Shown piece by piece: positions 1-11,292 of a DNA stretch of 64,000 nucleotides. Position 1 is the first letter of the stretch; each line of letters starts with the position of its first letter. Source of the DNA: Syncephalis plumigaleata. Its lineage: Eukaryota > Zoopagomycota > Zoopagomycetes > Zoopagales > Piptocephalidaceae. Below the pieces are notes generated by a model that was given only the letters and a program-made list of their open reading frames with translations, was not told the DNA's origin and did not search any database. The position numbers and the translations under genes were made by a program. The stretch spans positions 1,054,001 to 1,118,000 of the forward strand of contig JAIXMF010000004.1 in assembly GCA_025201365.1 (NCBI GenBank), in the 5' to 3' direction.

Positions 1-1964
1 ATATTCCATACATGATTTCCTTTCGATTTCGACTTTCTTCCCTCTTCATTAAACCGACTTATACATCTATGCAACAAGTAGTATATCGTTGTACATTAAT
101 TATCTATATCGATATCTATCTACATGTATATCATCTTACTTTTGTCGCCATAAATATTGTTTTACTTTACGTGTGGGTAGAATCGTTTGATCATAACCTT
201 GACGTGCCAATGCTTCCATGAATGCATTGCTAAATGCTTGTATTCGAAATTTGAACGGTCTGAAATCAGTCGACTGATCCATCTTATGCATCTTCTTGGC
301 CATTAATGTCTGATGACTATTGCAATCATGTTAACCATTATCATCATTGCTACTAGTAGTAATAATAGTAGTTATACTTACATAGGATCACCTCGACTAT
401 CACTGGCATTTACTATTGATGCAGTTATTATTAGCTATACTGATTGCTAGATCATTACTAATGCTAATAATCACTTACAATTAGAGCATAGCCCTTGTAG
501 GAAATCATAGAATATCCTATCCATCTGAGCAACTAGTCGAGGATCTAATTCAGAATTATCACCATTACCCGATACAGGTGATGATGATGACACTGTCGTG
601 GTAGTACTACTAGCCGTGGTAGCAGTAGGTGATGTCGACGATGTTCCTGTCGAGTTGATCGGTATGAGTCCAGTACCTGATAATGATTGTGTAGGTGACG
701 GTAGCATAAGACCATTTTCAATGAGAGCTGCCTCCTAGTTAATTCAATGGTATTTCATGTTAACTTGATTCAAATCATTTACTAGTTACTTACTGCTGGA
801 TTAGTAGTTGTATGAACTGAAAATAAACCATTAGAGAAACTATTGGTATGAAGAGCAGGAGCAATCGGTTGATGCTGATGTTGATGCTGATGAGGAGTAT
901 GAGGAGAATGCTGATGATGAATATGATGATGAGAAGGCGAATGATGAGCATGATTCGATGACTAGATATCAATTATAGTAGTAGTAGTTAGTAATGCTAT
1001 CAATATCAATAGAGTACCTATTTACTTACATCTTTATCATTAGATGATAAGGTTACTTTACGTAGTTTAGTAAATGAATCTAATTTTGGAGCAGATCGCT
1101 AACAATAATAGCACAAATGATAGTTGATATTATTACATTATATATCGTATTGTATTGTATAACTTTGCGTTACCTTATTAGGAGACTTGATCATATGGAT
1201 TGTTTCGATTCTTCAGTGAATGAACGTAGCGATGATGATATTATTCCATTTTGCGTATTAACCGTCAATAAAGGCGATGATGGTGTATGAATCGTGCCAT
1301 TGCCTGTATTAGTAGTTGTGTGTTGTAGTTGCACTATGTATAAATCCAGTAGTATGAGTAGGTGTAGATACTGTAACTACATTGGCAGGTATAGCTGATG
1401 TACTAGTAATGGGTGACAATAATGCTCTTGGATCTCCATGTGTCGGCGATTGATAGGATAACATTGGTGAGGGACGCATATGCGATGATATACCATTAGC
1501 TGTGTGATGACCGGCATGAATACTAGTGACATCATGATTTGCCAGTTGTGCACTGAGTGCTGATGTCGATGAAGCAATAGAGGCGGAAATGGCATGTGGA
1601 CTCGTTAACATAGCGGATGATGCCGGTGATGCAATAGGTAACTGGATGAGATATCTAGAATAATATATACATATGTTATATACATATACAAAAAGAAAAG
1701 AGAAACGAGCATCCAACTCTAGTCAACTTACTAGTGCCGCATATTTTGTTTTGAAATCATCGAGTAGTTCAATAGTCTTGACAATTTCATGTAATCGTTG
1801 AAATGCCTCATTCTCAGCACCACGTTCAAAGTAGTCTTTCGCCTCCTGTGCATTGAGGATAACACTACAGTCCCCAAGTTGACACAATTAGTTAATCCTC
1901 ACTCGCACCTTTTAATCCTGCTTGCCTTGACTTGCCTTTCGAATAGTTGCAATAGCTTCATCAT
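1..1964 (-). CDS. Conserved fungal protein of unknown function (3' end outside window)
   Basis: This multi-exon gene runs leftward and leaves the window. The likely start is the ATG at 1964, and a second exon begins near 1873. The N-terminal part carries a helical block (AKDYFERGAENEAFQRLHEI). Long Ser/Thr/Pro-rich and His/Gln-rich exons follow (about 1309-1660 and 797-970). The C-terminal part holds two blocks that look strongly conserved: LDPRLVAQMDRIFYDFLQ near 500-540, and HQTLMAKKM...FRPFKFRIQAF near 180-300. The last exon visible (1-60) reads SRFNEEGRKSKSKGNHVWNI. This reads like a fungal regulatory protein with a small folded C-terminal domain, but I cannot name the family. The frame is uncertain around 1200-1340, where one base seems to be missing. 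It is transcribed divergently from the next gene. Confidence 0.6.
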
Positions 1965-2589
1965 TATTGCTAGATTCCTATATATTCAGGGTGTATGCTA
2001 TACAAATACTTCTAAAAACAGGGTCTCTTATGCTATTCAATATAGCGAGAGTGAGAGACTGAAGCACACACACACACACACGCAAGCAAGAGAGCGAGAA
2101 ATAAAAGAGAGCTCTCTTTTTTAGACAAGAAGGTCAATATCAACGGAAATAGGGAGGGTGATGAAGATGTACAACAAGAGGTGTGTGTGCCTGTAGATTA
2201 ATAAATGAATGAGAGTGAGTGATACTTGAGCCACTATCATTTGACCAATCAATGAGTAGTAAACTCATCATGTTTTGTACTATTGAGTGGTGTATAAAAA
2301 GGGATATATAAAGAGGAAGAAGGGTGAAGGAAATGCCTTAGAAATAGGGGTGATATCGATGGAATATATCATTAGTGATTGGTATAAACTAGGGTCTACT
2401 CGTTCCTTTAAAGACTAGTCAACTTGTCTAGTATCTATTCCACTTGTAGTACTCGTACAATCTTGTTCTTAATCTACTCATTACTCTCTATATATATTTA
2501 TATATAAACATGACTACGGAACGAATAGTGCCACCTAAAGGACTAGTTCCAACATTAATCATCTTACAGATGCTACTCTTGCCCCTACA
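1965..2589. promoter_or_regulatory. Divergent intergenic/promoter region with CA microsatellite
   Basis: This is the shared upstream region of two divergent genes. It holds a (CA)n run near 2064-2081, several GAGA-type stretches and a (TA)-rich stretch at 2489-2506 just before the rightward gene. An in-frame ATG at 2510 opens a reading frame that stops near 2684 and is not in frame with the main ORF, so it may act as an upstream ORF. No gene was recognised. Confidence 0.4.
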
Positions 2590-3933
2590 ATGTCAGCGAG
2601 TAACAGTAACAATCCAGGGGTTGCGTCAAGAGCCAACAGTATATACGGTGATGGAGGAGGAGGTGGTGGTGGAAGTATATCGATAAATGAGCGTAATCTG
2701 AGTAGTACTAGTCTCAATACGAAGACACAAATAGTATCAAATATACTGCCACCTATCTCAGTAATAGGCAATAGTGGTAATAGTGGCAGTGCAAGTCAAC
2801 CATCGACACCACGTTCTACGCATTATGAACTATTACGAGAATTGGTACATAAACGTATTGCCACATTAATCTACTTTAAACGATTATACGAGGGTCGTTC
2901 CTTCTATTTGAATACAATGATTATTACACCGGAACTATTACACACGAATAGTCCCTATGTTAACGATGATATTGCACCAGGGAAAAGGTAATATAAGCAT
3001 CTCTATAGCTTTGTAATGTATATATATATATATAAAATAACAAACACTAATATTGATTGTAATCATTAGAGCCTATATGTTCTATGTATTAGGAACTAGT
3101 CTAGGACCATTATTAGAGTTAACTAATTCAACATATTATGCTAAAGCATTGTATACATTGGTGCAAGAATACGATACATTTAGTACAGAAGTAATCAAGT
3201 CGAAAAGAGGAGTAAGTACTATGATACTAGAAATGTATTAGATATGTTATTAATTCATTGATTTAGCGTATGAATTTACGTAAAATAAGAATACCTGGTG
3301 ATAACAATAATAGTAGCAATAGTAGCAACAGCAATAGTAATACTAATGGATTTAATAGTACCATCTATAATAATCAACATATCAATCCATCTAATTCTAC
3401 AACCAATAGTAATAATAGTAATAATAGTAATAATAGTGGTAATCGATTTGATCTAAATGATTTGGATACAACAGAATATACACGTCTTGAATTACAACCA
3501 GTGGTAAGGAGAATATATGTTAACTAATTAATTAATTAATTGTTAATAACATTTATTATATGTTGATAGCCATTTGAATTAGACTATGCACAGACATTAT
3601 ACTCACTTTGTGATATGATGAGTGAAGTATACGGGAAACTACTTGATAGTTCGTGTGATCAATCATTTTGGGAACTAGTATTGAAACTAGATGTTCGATT
3701 AAAGGTGAGTTGTATTGATAATATATATATATATATACATTAATAACTAATAATATGTATACCTATATGTATATAGAAGTCATCATTCATTTATCTAAAT
3801 ACTGGATGGTGTGGCACGTCATGCTGTTAAAGAAGAGTTTGCCGCTATTGATCCACTCTTGGCCAATGTCGATAGTATAATTAATACGGATGAATATGTT
3901 GCTAATGATGCTAGTAGCATTTATAGTTTGTAA
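2590..3933 (+). CDS. Conserved fungal protein of unknown function
   Basis: Exons run about 2590-2988, 3069-3210, 3270-3508, 3571-3702 and 3779-3933. The N-terminus is Ser/Asn/Gly-rich. The conserved part begins HYELLRELVHKRIATLIYF and continues with YMFYVLGTSLGPLLEL and a helical C-terminal region ending near DGVARHAVKEEFAAID. An Asn/Ser repeat (3300-3440) interrupts it. I recognise the pattern as a widespread fungal family without a name I trust, probably an all-helical cytosolic protein. In the last exon the conserved frame is lost near 3778-3805. Restoring one C in TACTGG and one A at the exon start would reconcile it, which points to sequence error. The start ATG at 2590 was chosen because it opens the long frame. 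Confidence 0.6.
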
Positions 3934-3988
3934 TTATATCAGTTTAATTCATTGTTGTATTCATAAGATAAAATAAATTCATTTATTA

Positions 3989-5353
3989 TTAATTCGATGT
4001 AGGTTTACGTCGTTTAATTAAACCTTGTAGATTGTTCACGGTTGGTGATGAGGCTGATTCCAATGTAGATGGCGGTTGTTTACGCTTAATCATTCCTTGT
4101 AGATTATTGACACTAGATGTTGAAGTTGTCGTATCAGTTGTTGCTACTGCTACTACTACTGATGTTGATGTAGTTGCTTCTATTTGACATGGTGTATAGT
4201 TATTTTTACTACAAATGGTTTTGAGTTGATCGGTCGCTTTAATGGCTGCCTCTCTTGTAACGAAATCAGCTCGTTGCATTAACCAATCCATAGTTTTTGT
4301 ATAGACTGTATCATTACAATCCGATGATGATGCTAATGTATCTTTGTCTTCTTCATTACATTGAGGGATATCAATAGTATCACTTGATATGGGTGTGTAA
4401 TCGAGTGTAAATACACCGGCTGGTTTACCTGCACCACACTCCTCACCCACAGAGAGTAAGGCTAGAAATGAAGTGACATCAAGTCCAATTGATGCCTTAC
4501 TTCTTAGCATTCGACCTATGGGATCATCGGGAAATTCTGGAAATGCTTTATGCGCTGACTCGTGAGCCGAGTAAGGTACACCATACTTCCATTCGCTAAT
4601 TAATGGTGCATTGGGAGGACGAGCCCAACTGCCCAATTCACTTGGTGTATAACCAGGTACTAACCAATACTTACGCCATTTATGCTGTACTACAGATGTA
4701 TCCTTATCTGATGTAGTATTTGTAGTGTGTGCATTAATGGTACGTAACCACCAGCGTAATAGACCACGATCATCAAGCGGATGTTTTGTTGGATTAGTGG
4801 CAGAATTAGCAAATAAATATTGTGGTTGAGCACGAGCAAATACATGAACATGAATCGTCTGTCTCAATTGATCGCCTAATGCTTGTGCATAATCCATTAT
4901 GCCTAATACCATAGCAGCGGCTATTGATGGCCGACCTCGTTCCGTTAATGATGAACTAGCATAGCCAGTGGTGTCGACTTTCTCTATATAAAACGATGTT
5001 GCCGAGTTTGATTGATCATCTTTTGGTAATTTAGACGTGCCAGCAGTAGTAGTAGTATGTCGATACTCATAGGCTGTAACACCAGCTACGAGAATTGTAC
5101 TATTACTATCAGATACTGTAGTATCCTTGGTAGACTCGTTGTCGTTAGCAGCTTCATTGAGCGTGTTTGCTTGTGCAACCAGTAGAAGCCAACTACGACG
5201 TTGAGTATTTTTATCTCGATGCTGCCATAGTGTGGATGCTGTCCATGCTCCTGCCATACACCATAGTTCTAGTGCCTGCGAGGGATTAGACTTGGTAATA
5301 CGTTGAGACGCGTAATGAGCAAGTGAAATGTCGTGTGTTTTCTTATCCATCAT
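3989..5353 (-). CDS. RTT109: Histone acetyltransferase Rtt109 (H3K56, KAT11 family)
   Basis: Single-exon protein of 454 residues, close to the usual Rtt109 length. Rtt109 with Asf1 or Vps75 acetylates newly made histone H3, mainly K56, before nucleosome assembly. Family signatures are VHVFARAQPQYLFANS, then HPLDDRGLLRWWLR with the Asp pair of the active site, then WLVPGY and the FPDDPIGRMLRSK block, and finally a GAGKPAGVFTL stretch. The N-terminus starts MMDKK and either Met could serve. The C-terminal tail has two copies of VNNLQGxIKR followed by basic residues. In yeast the basic C-terminal tail helps Asf1-H3-H4 binding and nuclear import. It is divergent from the CAF-1 gene, with a MITE starting 51 bp upstream of its ATG. 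Confidence 0.9.
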   Translation of the reverse strand: MMDKKTHDISLAHYASQRITKSNPSQALELWCMAGAWTASTLWQHRDKNTQRRSWLLLVAQANTLNEAANDNESTKDTTVSDSNSTILVAGVTAYEYRHTTTTAGTSKLPKDDQSNSATSFYIEKVDTTGYASSSLTERGRPSIAAAMVLGIMDYAQALGDQLRQTIHVHVFARAQPQYLFANSATNPTKHPLDDRGLLRWWLRTINAHTTNTTSDKDTSVVQHKWRKYWLVPGYTPSELGSWARPPNAPLISEWKYGVPYSAHESAHKAFPEFPDDPIGRMLRSKASIGLDVTSFLALLSVGEECGAGKPAGVFTLDYTPISSDTIDIPQCNEEDKDTLASSSDCNDTVYTKTMDWLMQRADFVTREAAIKATDQLKTICSKNNYTPCQIEATTSTSVVVAVATTDTTTSTSSVNNLQGMIKRKQPPSTLESASSPTVNNLQGLIKRRKPTSN

Positions 5354-6202
5354 GTTAAATGAAATATTGATAGGAAATAATCAGAGCAATAACAATTGTA
5401 ATACAGTGTTTTTCCATCCAATTTGCGCATTTATCCTTTAACATTTGCAGTTCATTAATAAATAGATTTACACAATTGTTAACACCATTATCACCATAGA
5501 AATGCCAATTGACACAGCATATAATAATAACAATTCAGTATTAGTAATGGATCATTTATTGATAGCAATAACTATCATCATCAATTCTATAAGGTAGATG
5601 ATACAAGTTACTAGTATAGTTGGATATTCCATGTCATGTACTTACAAGTAGCTATTGATTATCGTGTATGGAATCGGGATATGGCTGCATTTTGAATTTC
5701 ATTCAGATTATCCGCAGTGTCGCAAGGAAACTTTTCCAACACAATTCAACGACGTGCCGTTTCTCCTCCTGAGCCTAGTACGTCCGCAAATATTCACTAA
5801 ATGAGGACAAGATCAAGAGGGATCCAAACAACAAATTACAAATTAACCCGGTTGTATCGTCAACCGTCCTAGTCTTTCCCCCAAGGGAAGGAGGGCTGGG
5901 AAACAGAATACGGGGGTACTTGTACTTGTAAGTGTTAAATATTATTTATTTGTAAAACAGAAGGCTAACTGCGCAAATTGGATGGAAAAAGCCTGTATTA
6001 CAGGATAACGCGTATCTTTCATTATTTTTTTCTATTAAAATTTTCCACTTTATTCATTGTGGTCGTGGCAGTCATCGAATACGACGAATACGACGTGTAC
6101 TCCTAGTTCATAACAACGACAACGATTATTGTTCGTTCTACTATACTCCTCTATATATCTCTATTCGCATATTGCAATATTACTAGTATTACTATTGATA
6201 GT
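5354..6202. promoter_or_regulatory. Bidirectional RTT109 / CAF-1 promoter region
   Basis: An 848-bp space separates two divergent chromatin-assembly genes. Most of it is taken up by a 592-bp terminal-inverted-repeat element. Only about 50 bp lies between the element and the RTT109 ATG, and about 207 bp between it and the CAF-1 ATG, so core promoter parts of RTT109 probably lie inside the element. No TATA box was assigned with confidence. Confidence 0.5.
5404..5995. mobile_element. Non-autonomous Tc1/mariner-like MITE
   Basis: The element is bounded by 26-bp terminal inverted repeats, left 5404-5429 (begins CAGTGTTTTTCCATCCAATT) and right 5970-5995, which match at 24 of 26 positions. Both ends are flanked by TA (5402-5403 and 5996-5997), the target duplication typical of Tc1/mariner elements. 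The flanking GTAA/TTAC also happens to be inverted. The interior (about 540 bp) has no ORF of useful length, so it cannot make its own transposase. A lone copy of the same end sequence lies at 58228-58245. Confidence 0.75.
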
Positions 6203-8813
6203 ATGACAGACAGTATGGTTATTGACGATGTTGTCGATGAAGGGAATAGTGTCAAGACTACACCGAATAGTAGTAAAATAGCACGAAATAAAGAGGAACG
6301 AGAAGCTGAGAAAGAACGCAAGGTAAGCATAACATATATAAAGGCCCTTAATTAATACTGAATAAACGCTGCTGTTACAACGATTAGGCAACTGAAAAGT
6401 TACGACGCGAACAGGAACGCGAGCAGCAACGTCAACAACGGGAAGCCGAGAAAATGGCCAAAGATGCGGAAAAACAGGCACTTCGTCAACAACGTGAAAT
6501 GGAACGAGCCGCCAAGCATGCGGAACAACAGAAACGAGAAGAAGAACGACGCTTGAAGCGCGAGGCAAAGCTAGCCGAGAAGGCCGAGAAAGAAGCGGTC
6601 AAGGAGGCGGAGAAACGCGAAAAGGTAGCGTATACTATATGTCATACGCTCATTATTATTATTAACCGTAAAGTTGTACCTTCTTCTAGGAGGAACTAGA
6701 GCGAAAGAAGGCCAATGTAGGTATTATAAATATATATATATGCATATAAGAGGTAGACCAACCACATACAATCAATTTTATTAGAGTCAAAAGCGTATCA
6801 TGTCATTCTTTCAGCCTACGCCAGTTAAAAGACATTATCATTGGATTGTAACATTAGTACACATGGTAAGTTATATATGACATTAGTATGGAATAGCTAT
6901 AGCTTGTCATGATAACAATTATGCATTAGAGTCAAGAACGGATTTCGAACGGTTCTTTCCGCCATTCTGCGTTAAATCGGACATGACATTAGCGAGAGTG
7001 GTGCGTTCCGCGTCACTTGAACTAGAGCTAACACTGGAGACTCTACCACAGAATAAGCTATCACTACCTGGTACGTATAGAAGATGTCTATGCTAGCATT
7101 CTCATCAATAGTAATTCACTAATATGACCTATTTACGTATATATATATATATGTTGTAGAAATGAAACGATCACTCGCACTATTCACGAAGGAGGAACGG
7201 AATCGCACGCGTACAGTCAAGAAATTGTTCCTAGCATTAAACACAACAGATATGACCGTATCAAATGGTATTGGTCCTATGAAACTACTACAGTATGCTG
7301 AAGACGTCGTCCTGGTTATTTTGGTAAGTAGATAGTCATAGGAGTGATTATTCTAGGTTATATATTAATCATAGTTATAGGTACATGGTCAAGAAAGAGT
7401 CGAGTAATTACGGGTCGACGTTTCCTAGCTCGAGATGACACACTACTCAATTACGAGGTGGATAGCGAGGCGGAATGGGAGGAAGAAGGTGAAGGCGAGG
7501 AGTGTCGCAGTGACGAGGAAGATGACGATGACGATGAGCAAGATACTCTAGTGAATCGTAAATCGTTTAGTAGCCAGCAATTAGAAGAGGAAGACGATGA
7601 AGTAAGTTCAAGAATAGAAAAGCTATAGCATATTACTGATGGATAATCTATCACGATAGGATGGTTGGCTAGTACCACACGGCTATTTATCTGAAGATGA
7701 AGGAGAGAGTGACGATGATAAACAAGTATCTTCAGGTAGGTTATTAGTAGTAGTAGTACTAATAAATGATATGACACGACAAATGTTAACGTAATTATGT
7801 GTAGAAACTAAGCAAGCAACTCATCTACCAATGGTAAGTATATATATATATATGATCTAGCTATTATATACATATACATAGATGACTAATGATGTCAATG
7901 TAGCCCAAACGCGTTCAGCCATTAGTACCCATGATTATAGGACCTACATTCACTCGAGAGCACAATACTATAATACCCGTAGAATTGACGCGACTACAAC
8001 TAGTGCCATTAACACCTAATTGCCAGCCTATAGATCCATGGAGTGATACCTGTATATTCGGTTATGATGGCGAGCTAATCGATATGGAAACGACTCGTAA
8101 GCGAAAGGCATCTCAGCATCATACGAAGAAGGTGCTACTGGATGAACAACTGCCTCAATTGGTTAAGGTGAGTATATTATACATGTAATCGAAAACGAGC
8201 ATTGAATTCTATTTATACTCATATGATTATATCTTTTCAAAAGCATATTCATGGCGTGGCTCAAAGTATGGCCAATCTATTGGAACAATTAAAGGACAAG
8301 TAAGTAGTCATTATTGTGTATATGTGTAACTACTACACATGTATACAATAAGAAACATACACTAAACTATCATCATCATCATCGTCATCATCTACTACAA
8401 CAGATTTCCACAAGTATCCAAGCGTCAATTAGATGAGAAAATACGTGATATTGCGACTAAAGTAAAATCACCCTGTTCATCGGTATGTCATCATGATAAC
8501 AAGTATTGCATTGCAACTAACATTGACATCATTGATCATTATAGAAAATGGTCTGGCAAGTAAGACAATCAGTGATAGATGAGTTGGGTCTTGTCATGCC
8601 ACCATTTGATCAAGTAGTGGCTAGTCATGACGAGCCCACGTCACGTCAACATCCATATCGTCATCATCGTCATCATGCAATATAGCCACCATCTTCTCTA
8701 GTTTAAATGCTAACACAGCGGCAACTAGCATCAATGGTACTAACAAGTCGTCAGATACGCATCAAGACGATGATACAATGATGATGATGCAGCTAGATGA
8801 TGATCGTGCGTAA
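6203..8813 (+). CDS. CAC1: Chromatin assembly factor 1 large subunit (CAF-1 p150 / Cac1-like)
   Basis: This is the large CAF-1 subunit, which deposits H3-H4 on newly replicated DNA through PCNA. It has about a dozen exons (6203-6322, 6388-6624, 6690-6716, 6785-6865, 6932-about 7070, 7161-7323, then onward). In order they show a long Lys/Glu/Arg-rich KER coiled coil, a PCNA-binding PIP box QKRIMSFF (exon 4), DFERFFPPFCVKSDMTLA, the KLLQYAED...RPGYFGTW block, the YEVDSEAEWEEE acidic region, WLVPHGYLSEDEGE, and a C-terminal winged-helix-like part (FPQVSKRQLDEKIRDIA). One base appears missing near 7307 (GTCGT for GTCCGT), and another near 8644 before a Ser-rich tail ending at 8813. If the second slip is ignored, the frame ends at about 8685. 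It faces RTT109 across a shared promoter. Confidence 0.88.
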
Positions 8814-8966
8814 TTTTACAACTGTTTACATTTGATTATATAACTATTCATGTTATTAGTGTGAAATAAATGGAAAGAAGATCCTATCCGATATGGTGGA
8901 AGACCATCGGCACAGTTTACTTCATTGCAATTTGTATACGCGTATATCAGTGCATATATACGAGGT

Positions 8967-9712
8967 TTACATGATAGCGCGATCGCCATACTTCTCCTCG
9001 TAGCCTGGAATCGACCATTTGCCTTCTTGCAAGCGTTTCTCGACAACCTCGACGATTTCTGGCTTGGCCTGAATGATATCCTCAAGCTAAACGAAATAAT
9101 ACCGTCAATATAATGTACACATTTACTAATAGCACATATATAAACATATAAATATATATATCTATAATGACTTACCGATAGTTCTCCAACAGGACGAGCC
9201 GCTTCAATGTTAGTAAGCGTCTTTTGTAATTCCGCGATATCCAAATCAATTTGTTTGGCAGTTTGTTCAGCGCGTTCAACCTATATTCAATCAATCAATC
9301 AATCAATCAATAGAAATGATTAACAAGTCAAAACAAAAGAAAAGGAAAAGAAAAAGGAAACAGCGCGAGAACGCGTCAGCAATCATTAACATAACCAATC
9401 ACTTACAGCCTTGGCTTCAAGTGAGGCAAGCACTTGTTGTTGCTTGGCCAAATCTACTTTAACCGGCTTAAACGCCTTCCAAGCCTTCTCGGCCTCGTCG
9501 ACAACAGCTTTATTGCTGAGTACCGAGCGGTATTGAGCGAAATCCACGTCAAGCTTCTGTTCTTGTAGCGAAGTCAATTGACGCTGAGTCTCGTCGAATC
9601 GCTTACGGAACGCGGTAAGTTGAGCGGCCGTGTCACGACGAAGTGGAATCGACAAAAGACGACTCCAATCGATCTTGCCTACGGTGGCGGCGGAGCGTAC
9701 AGGGGCTGACAT
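8967..9712 (-). CDS. ATP7: Mitochondrial ATP synthase subunit d
   Basis: Three exons (9712-9407, 9280-9176, 9086-8967) join without frame problems into a protein of about 175 residues, normal for the family. Subunit d is part of the peripheral stalk of F1Fo ATP synthase in the mitochondrial inner membrane. The start MSAPVRSAATVGKIDWSRL and the following Arg-rich segment match the family, as does the end KWSIPGYEEKYGDRAIM. The central part is a long charged helix that packs in the stalk. The ATG at 9712 is preferred over the non-ATG codon in the same frame upstream. It shares a convergent 3' region with the CAF-1 gene. Confidence 0.92.
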
Positions 9713-10213
9713 GATCAACGAAAGCTAAAGGGTGGAATCTCGGTAATAACCAATAAGGAGAAAAAAGGGATGAAGATCAAGCGGTGGTGGTATAGTCAAA
9801 TAGGAGGAAAGAGACAACAAGTGTAGAATGGCCTATGGTGGTCATACTCATCCGCAAATCGGAAATTGCCAGTTTACGCTTCCGATACACCCGTTAAGAA
9901 ATAATGATGAGGATGAGGATGAAGATAATGCGAGAAAAAAAAGTCAATATTATTGACGATGACGACAAGAAGAAGAACAGTATGTTTACCGCCTGAATAA
10001 ACGCGTAATAACCGATACATTATACATTGGGTTTCCTTTATTTTGCTCTAATGGATTACGAATAGTTCAGAATGATACTTAGATTAGAAACGTATGAATA
10101 CTTGAACATATTATTGCTGGGTTGATTCAAAAATCAGATACAAAAAAAGCTTAATACTATTGATTTTTACTACAATAATGAATTACTCTTGTGCTAATAG
10201 GATGAGTAGTGGC
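9713..10213. other. Intergenic region without recognised gene
   Basis: About 500 bp between the ATP synthase subunit d start and the 3' end of the ML-domain gene. It holds only purine-rich stretches (9760-9830, 9900-9985) and AT-rich sequence. It probably carries the ATP7 promoter and the ML-gene 3' UTR. I see no coding region or RNA gene. Confidence 0.4.
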
Positions 10214-11292
10214 TTATGCAGAAGAAGTTACTGGAAGATGAAGATGAAGAGGCCGAAGATGAAGTTGAGGCTTGAGATGGAGATAGCGATGGAGATAGTT
10301 GTAGAGGAGAGGAAACATAGGAGCGATAGGAGGATAGTCAATCATGATATCGTTAAGAACAGCGCAGAACAGCGTTAGACCCGAACGACTTATACCCGTG
10401 ATGGTAACATCAAGGGAAATGCCACCAGGCAATGAGGCGGGAATCGCTATTGATAGTTGTAGCTTTTGATCCCCTGGATAGATTGGACAAGCGACGCCAT
10501 GATTCAAGGATTCCTTGCACAAATCAAAAGCAATGTCATATTGCAGGGAATCCAGCTGATTTGTTATTTTTAACGCGGAACCAGCACGGATAGGATGCCA
10601 AAGTAGCCGTTGATGGTTACATCCAGTTTGGTGCCAGGCATGATGGGATATCGACTGAGAGTAATAAAATGGATTTGTGCATGCTCTGTAAGATCATTCT
10701 TACATGATTTGGCGCGCATTCTACTTTGCATCGATGTATCGGCCATCTCACCGTTTTGATTTTGAAACGATAATGTTTTCACATAATGTCGCAACTTATT
10801 ACGTAACTGACGATCCTTGATGTATCCAAAGATTTCTCCGTCGTCGCTATCATCATTGGCGTTTGCTTTGCCAGATGCATCCTTATTCTTGTTGTTATTC
10901 ACCGTATGATCCACGAGTGAAAATGTCACGGGCTGATCGGATGTTGTGCCGGCCTTGTTTTTCAATCGTTCGAATGGCCAACTCTGTGCGCGCATAAGAT
11001 TTGCCGTTTTACTATACTTTGCAAGATGTTTCTCGAGTAGTATCGTATTGGGCTGACTAAGTATATCCTCGGCTGCTACCGAGAAGCTGTTATGTCTAAG
11101 TGCTGGTAATGTATTACTACGAAAATTCGCTAAAGATGGTTGGGATCCTTCCCCGTTAGCTGCATTCCCTCTATCTCCATTGTTTTTCGAACCTGATGCG
11201 TTATCCGCTGCGCTAACTGCAGTAAAGCCATATTCTTTCGTTGTGCTAGCCACTAGGAGAGTAACGCACAGGACGACAGTCCGGAAAATCAT
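10214..11292 (-). CDS. Secreted ML-domain (MD-2/NPC2-type) lipid-binding protein with long N-terminal extension
   Basis: The protein starts with a hydrophobic signal peptide (MIFRTVVLCVTLLVAST). About 190 residues of low-complexity, charged sequence follow. Next comes an ML domain: CKNDLTEHAQIHFITLSRY, PIMPGTKLDVTINGYFG, then LDSLQYDIAFDLCKES and GVACPIYPGDQKLQLSI with LPGGISLDVTITG. ML proteins bind sterols or phospholipids in a beta-sandwich pocket, in the cell's secretory or vacuolar lumen or outside. Fungal members include Npc2 and the PG/PI transfer proteins, which lack so long an extension. The frame breaks near 10593 (GGCATCC where GGCATCCC is expected), after which the ML domain continues cleanly. 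I annotate it as one gene. The exact C-terminus is uncertain because the last 40 residues look like out-of-frame sequence. Confidence 0.7.

Noticed and set aside
12-221. Plus-strand ORF at the left edge
   Set aside because: It is antisense to the conserved C-terminal exons of the first gene.
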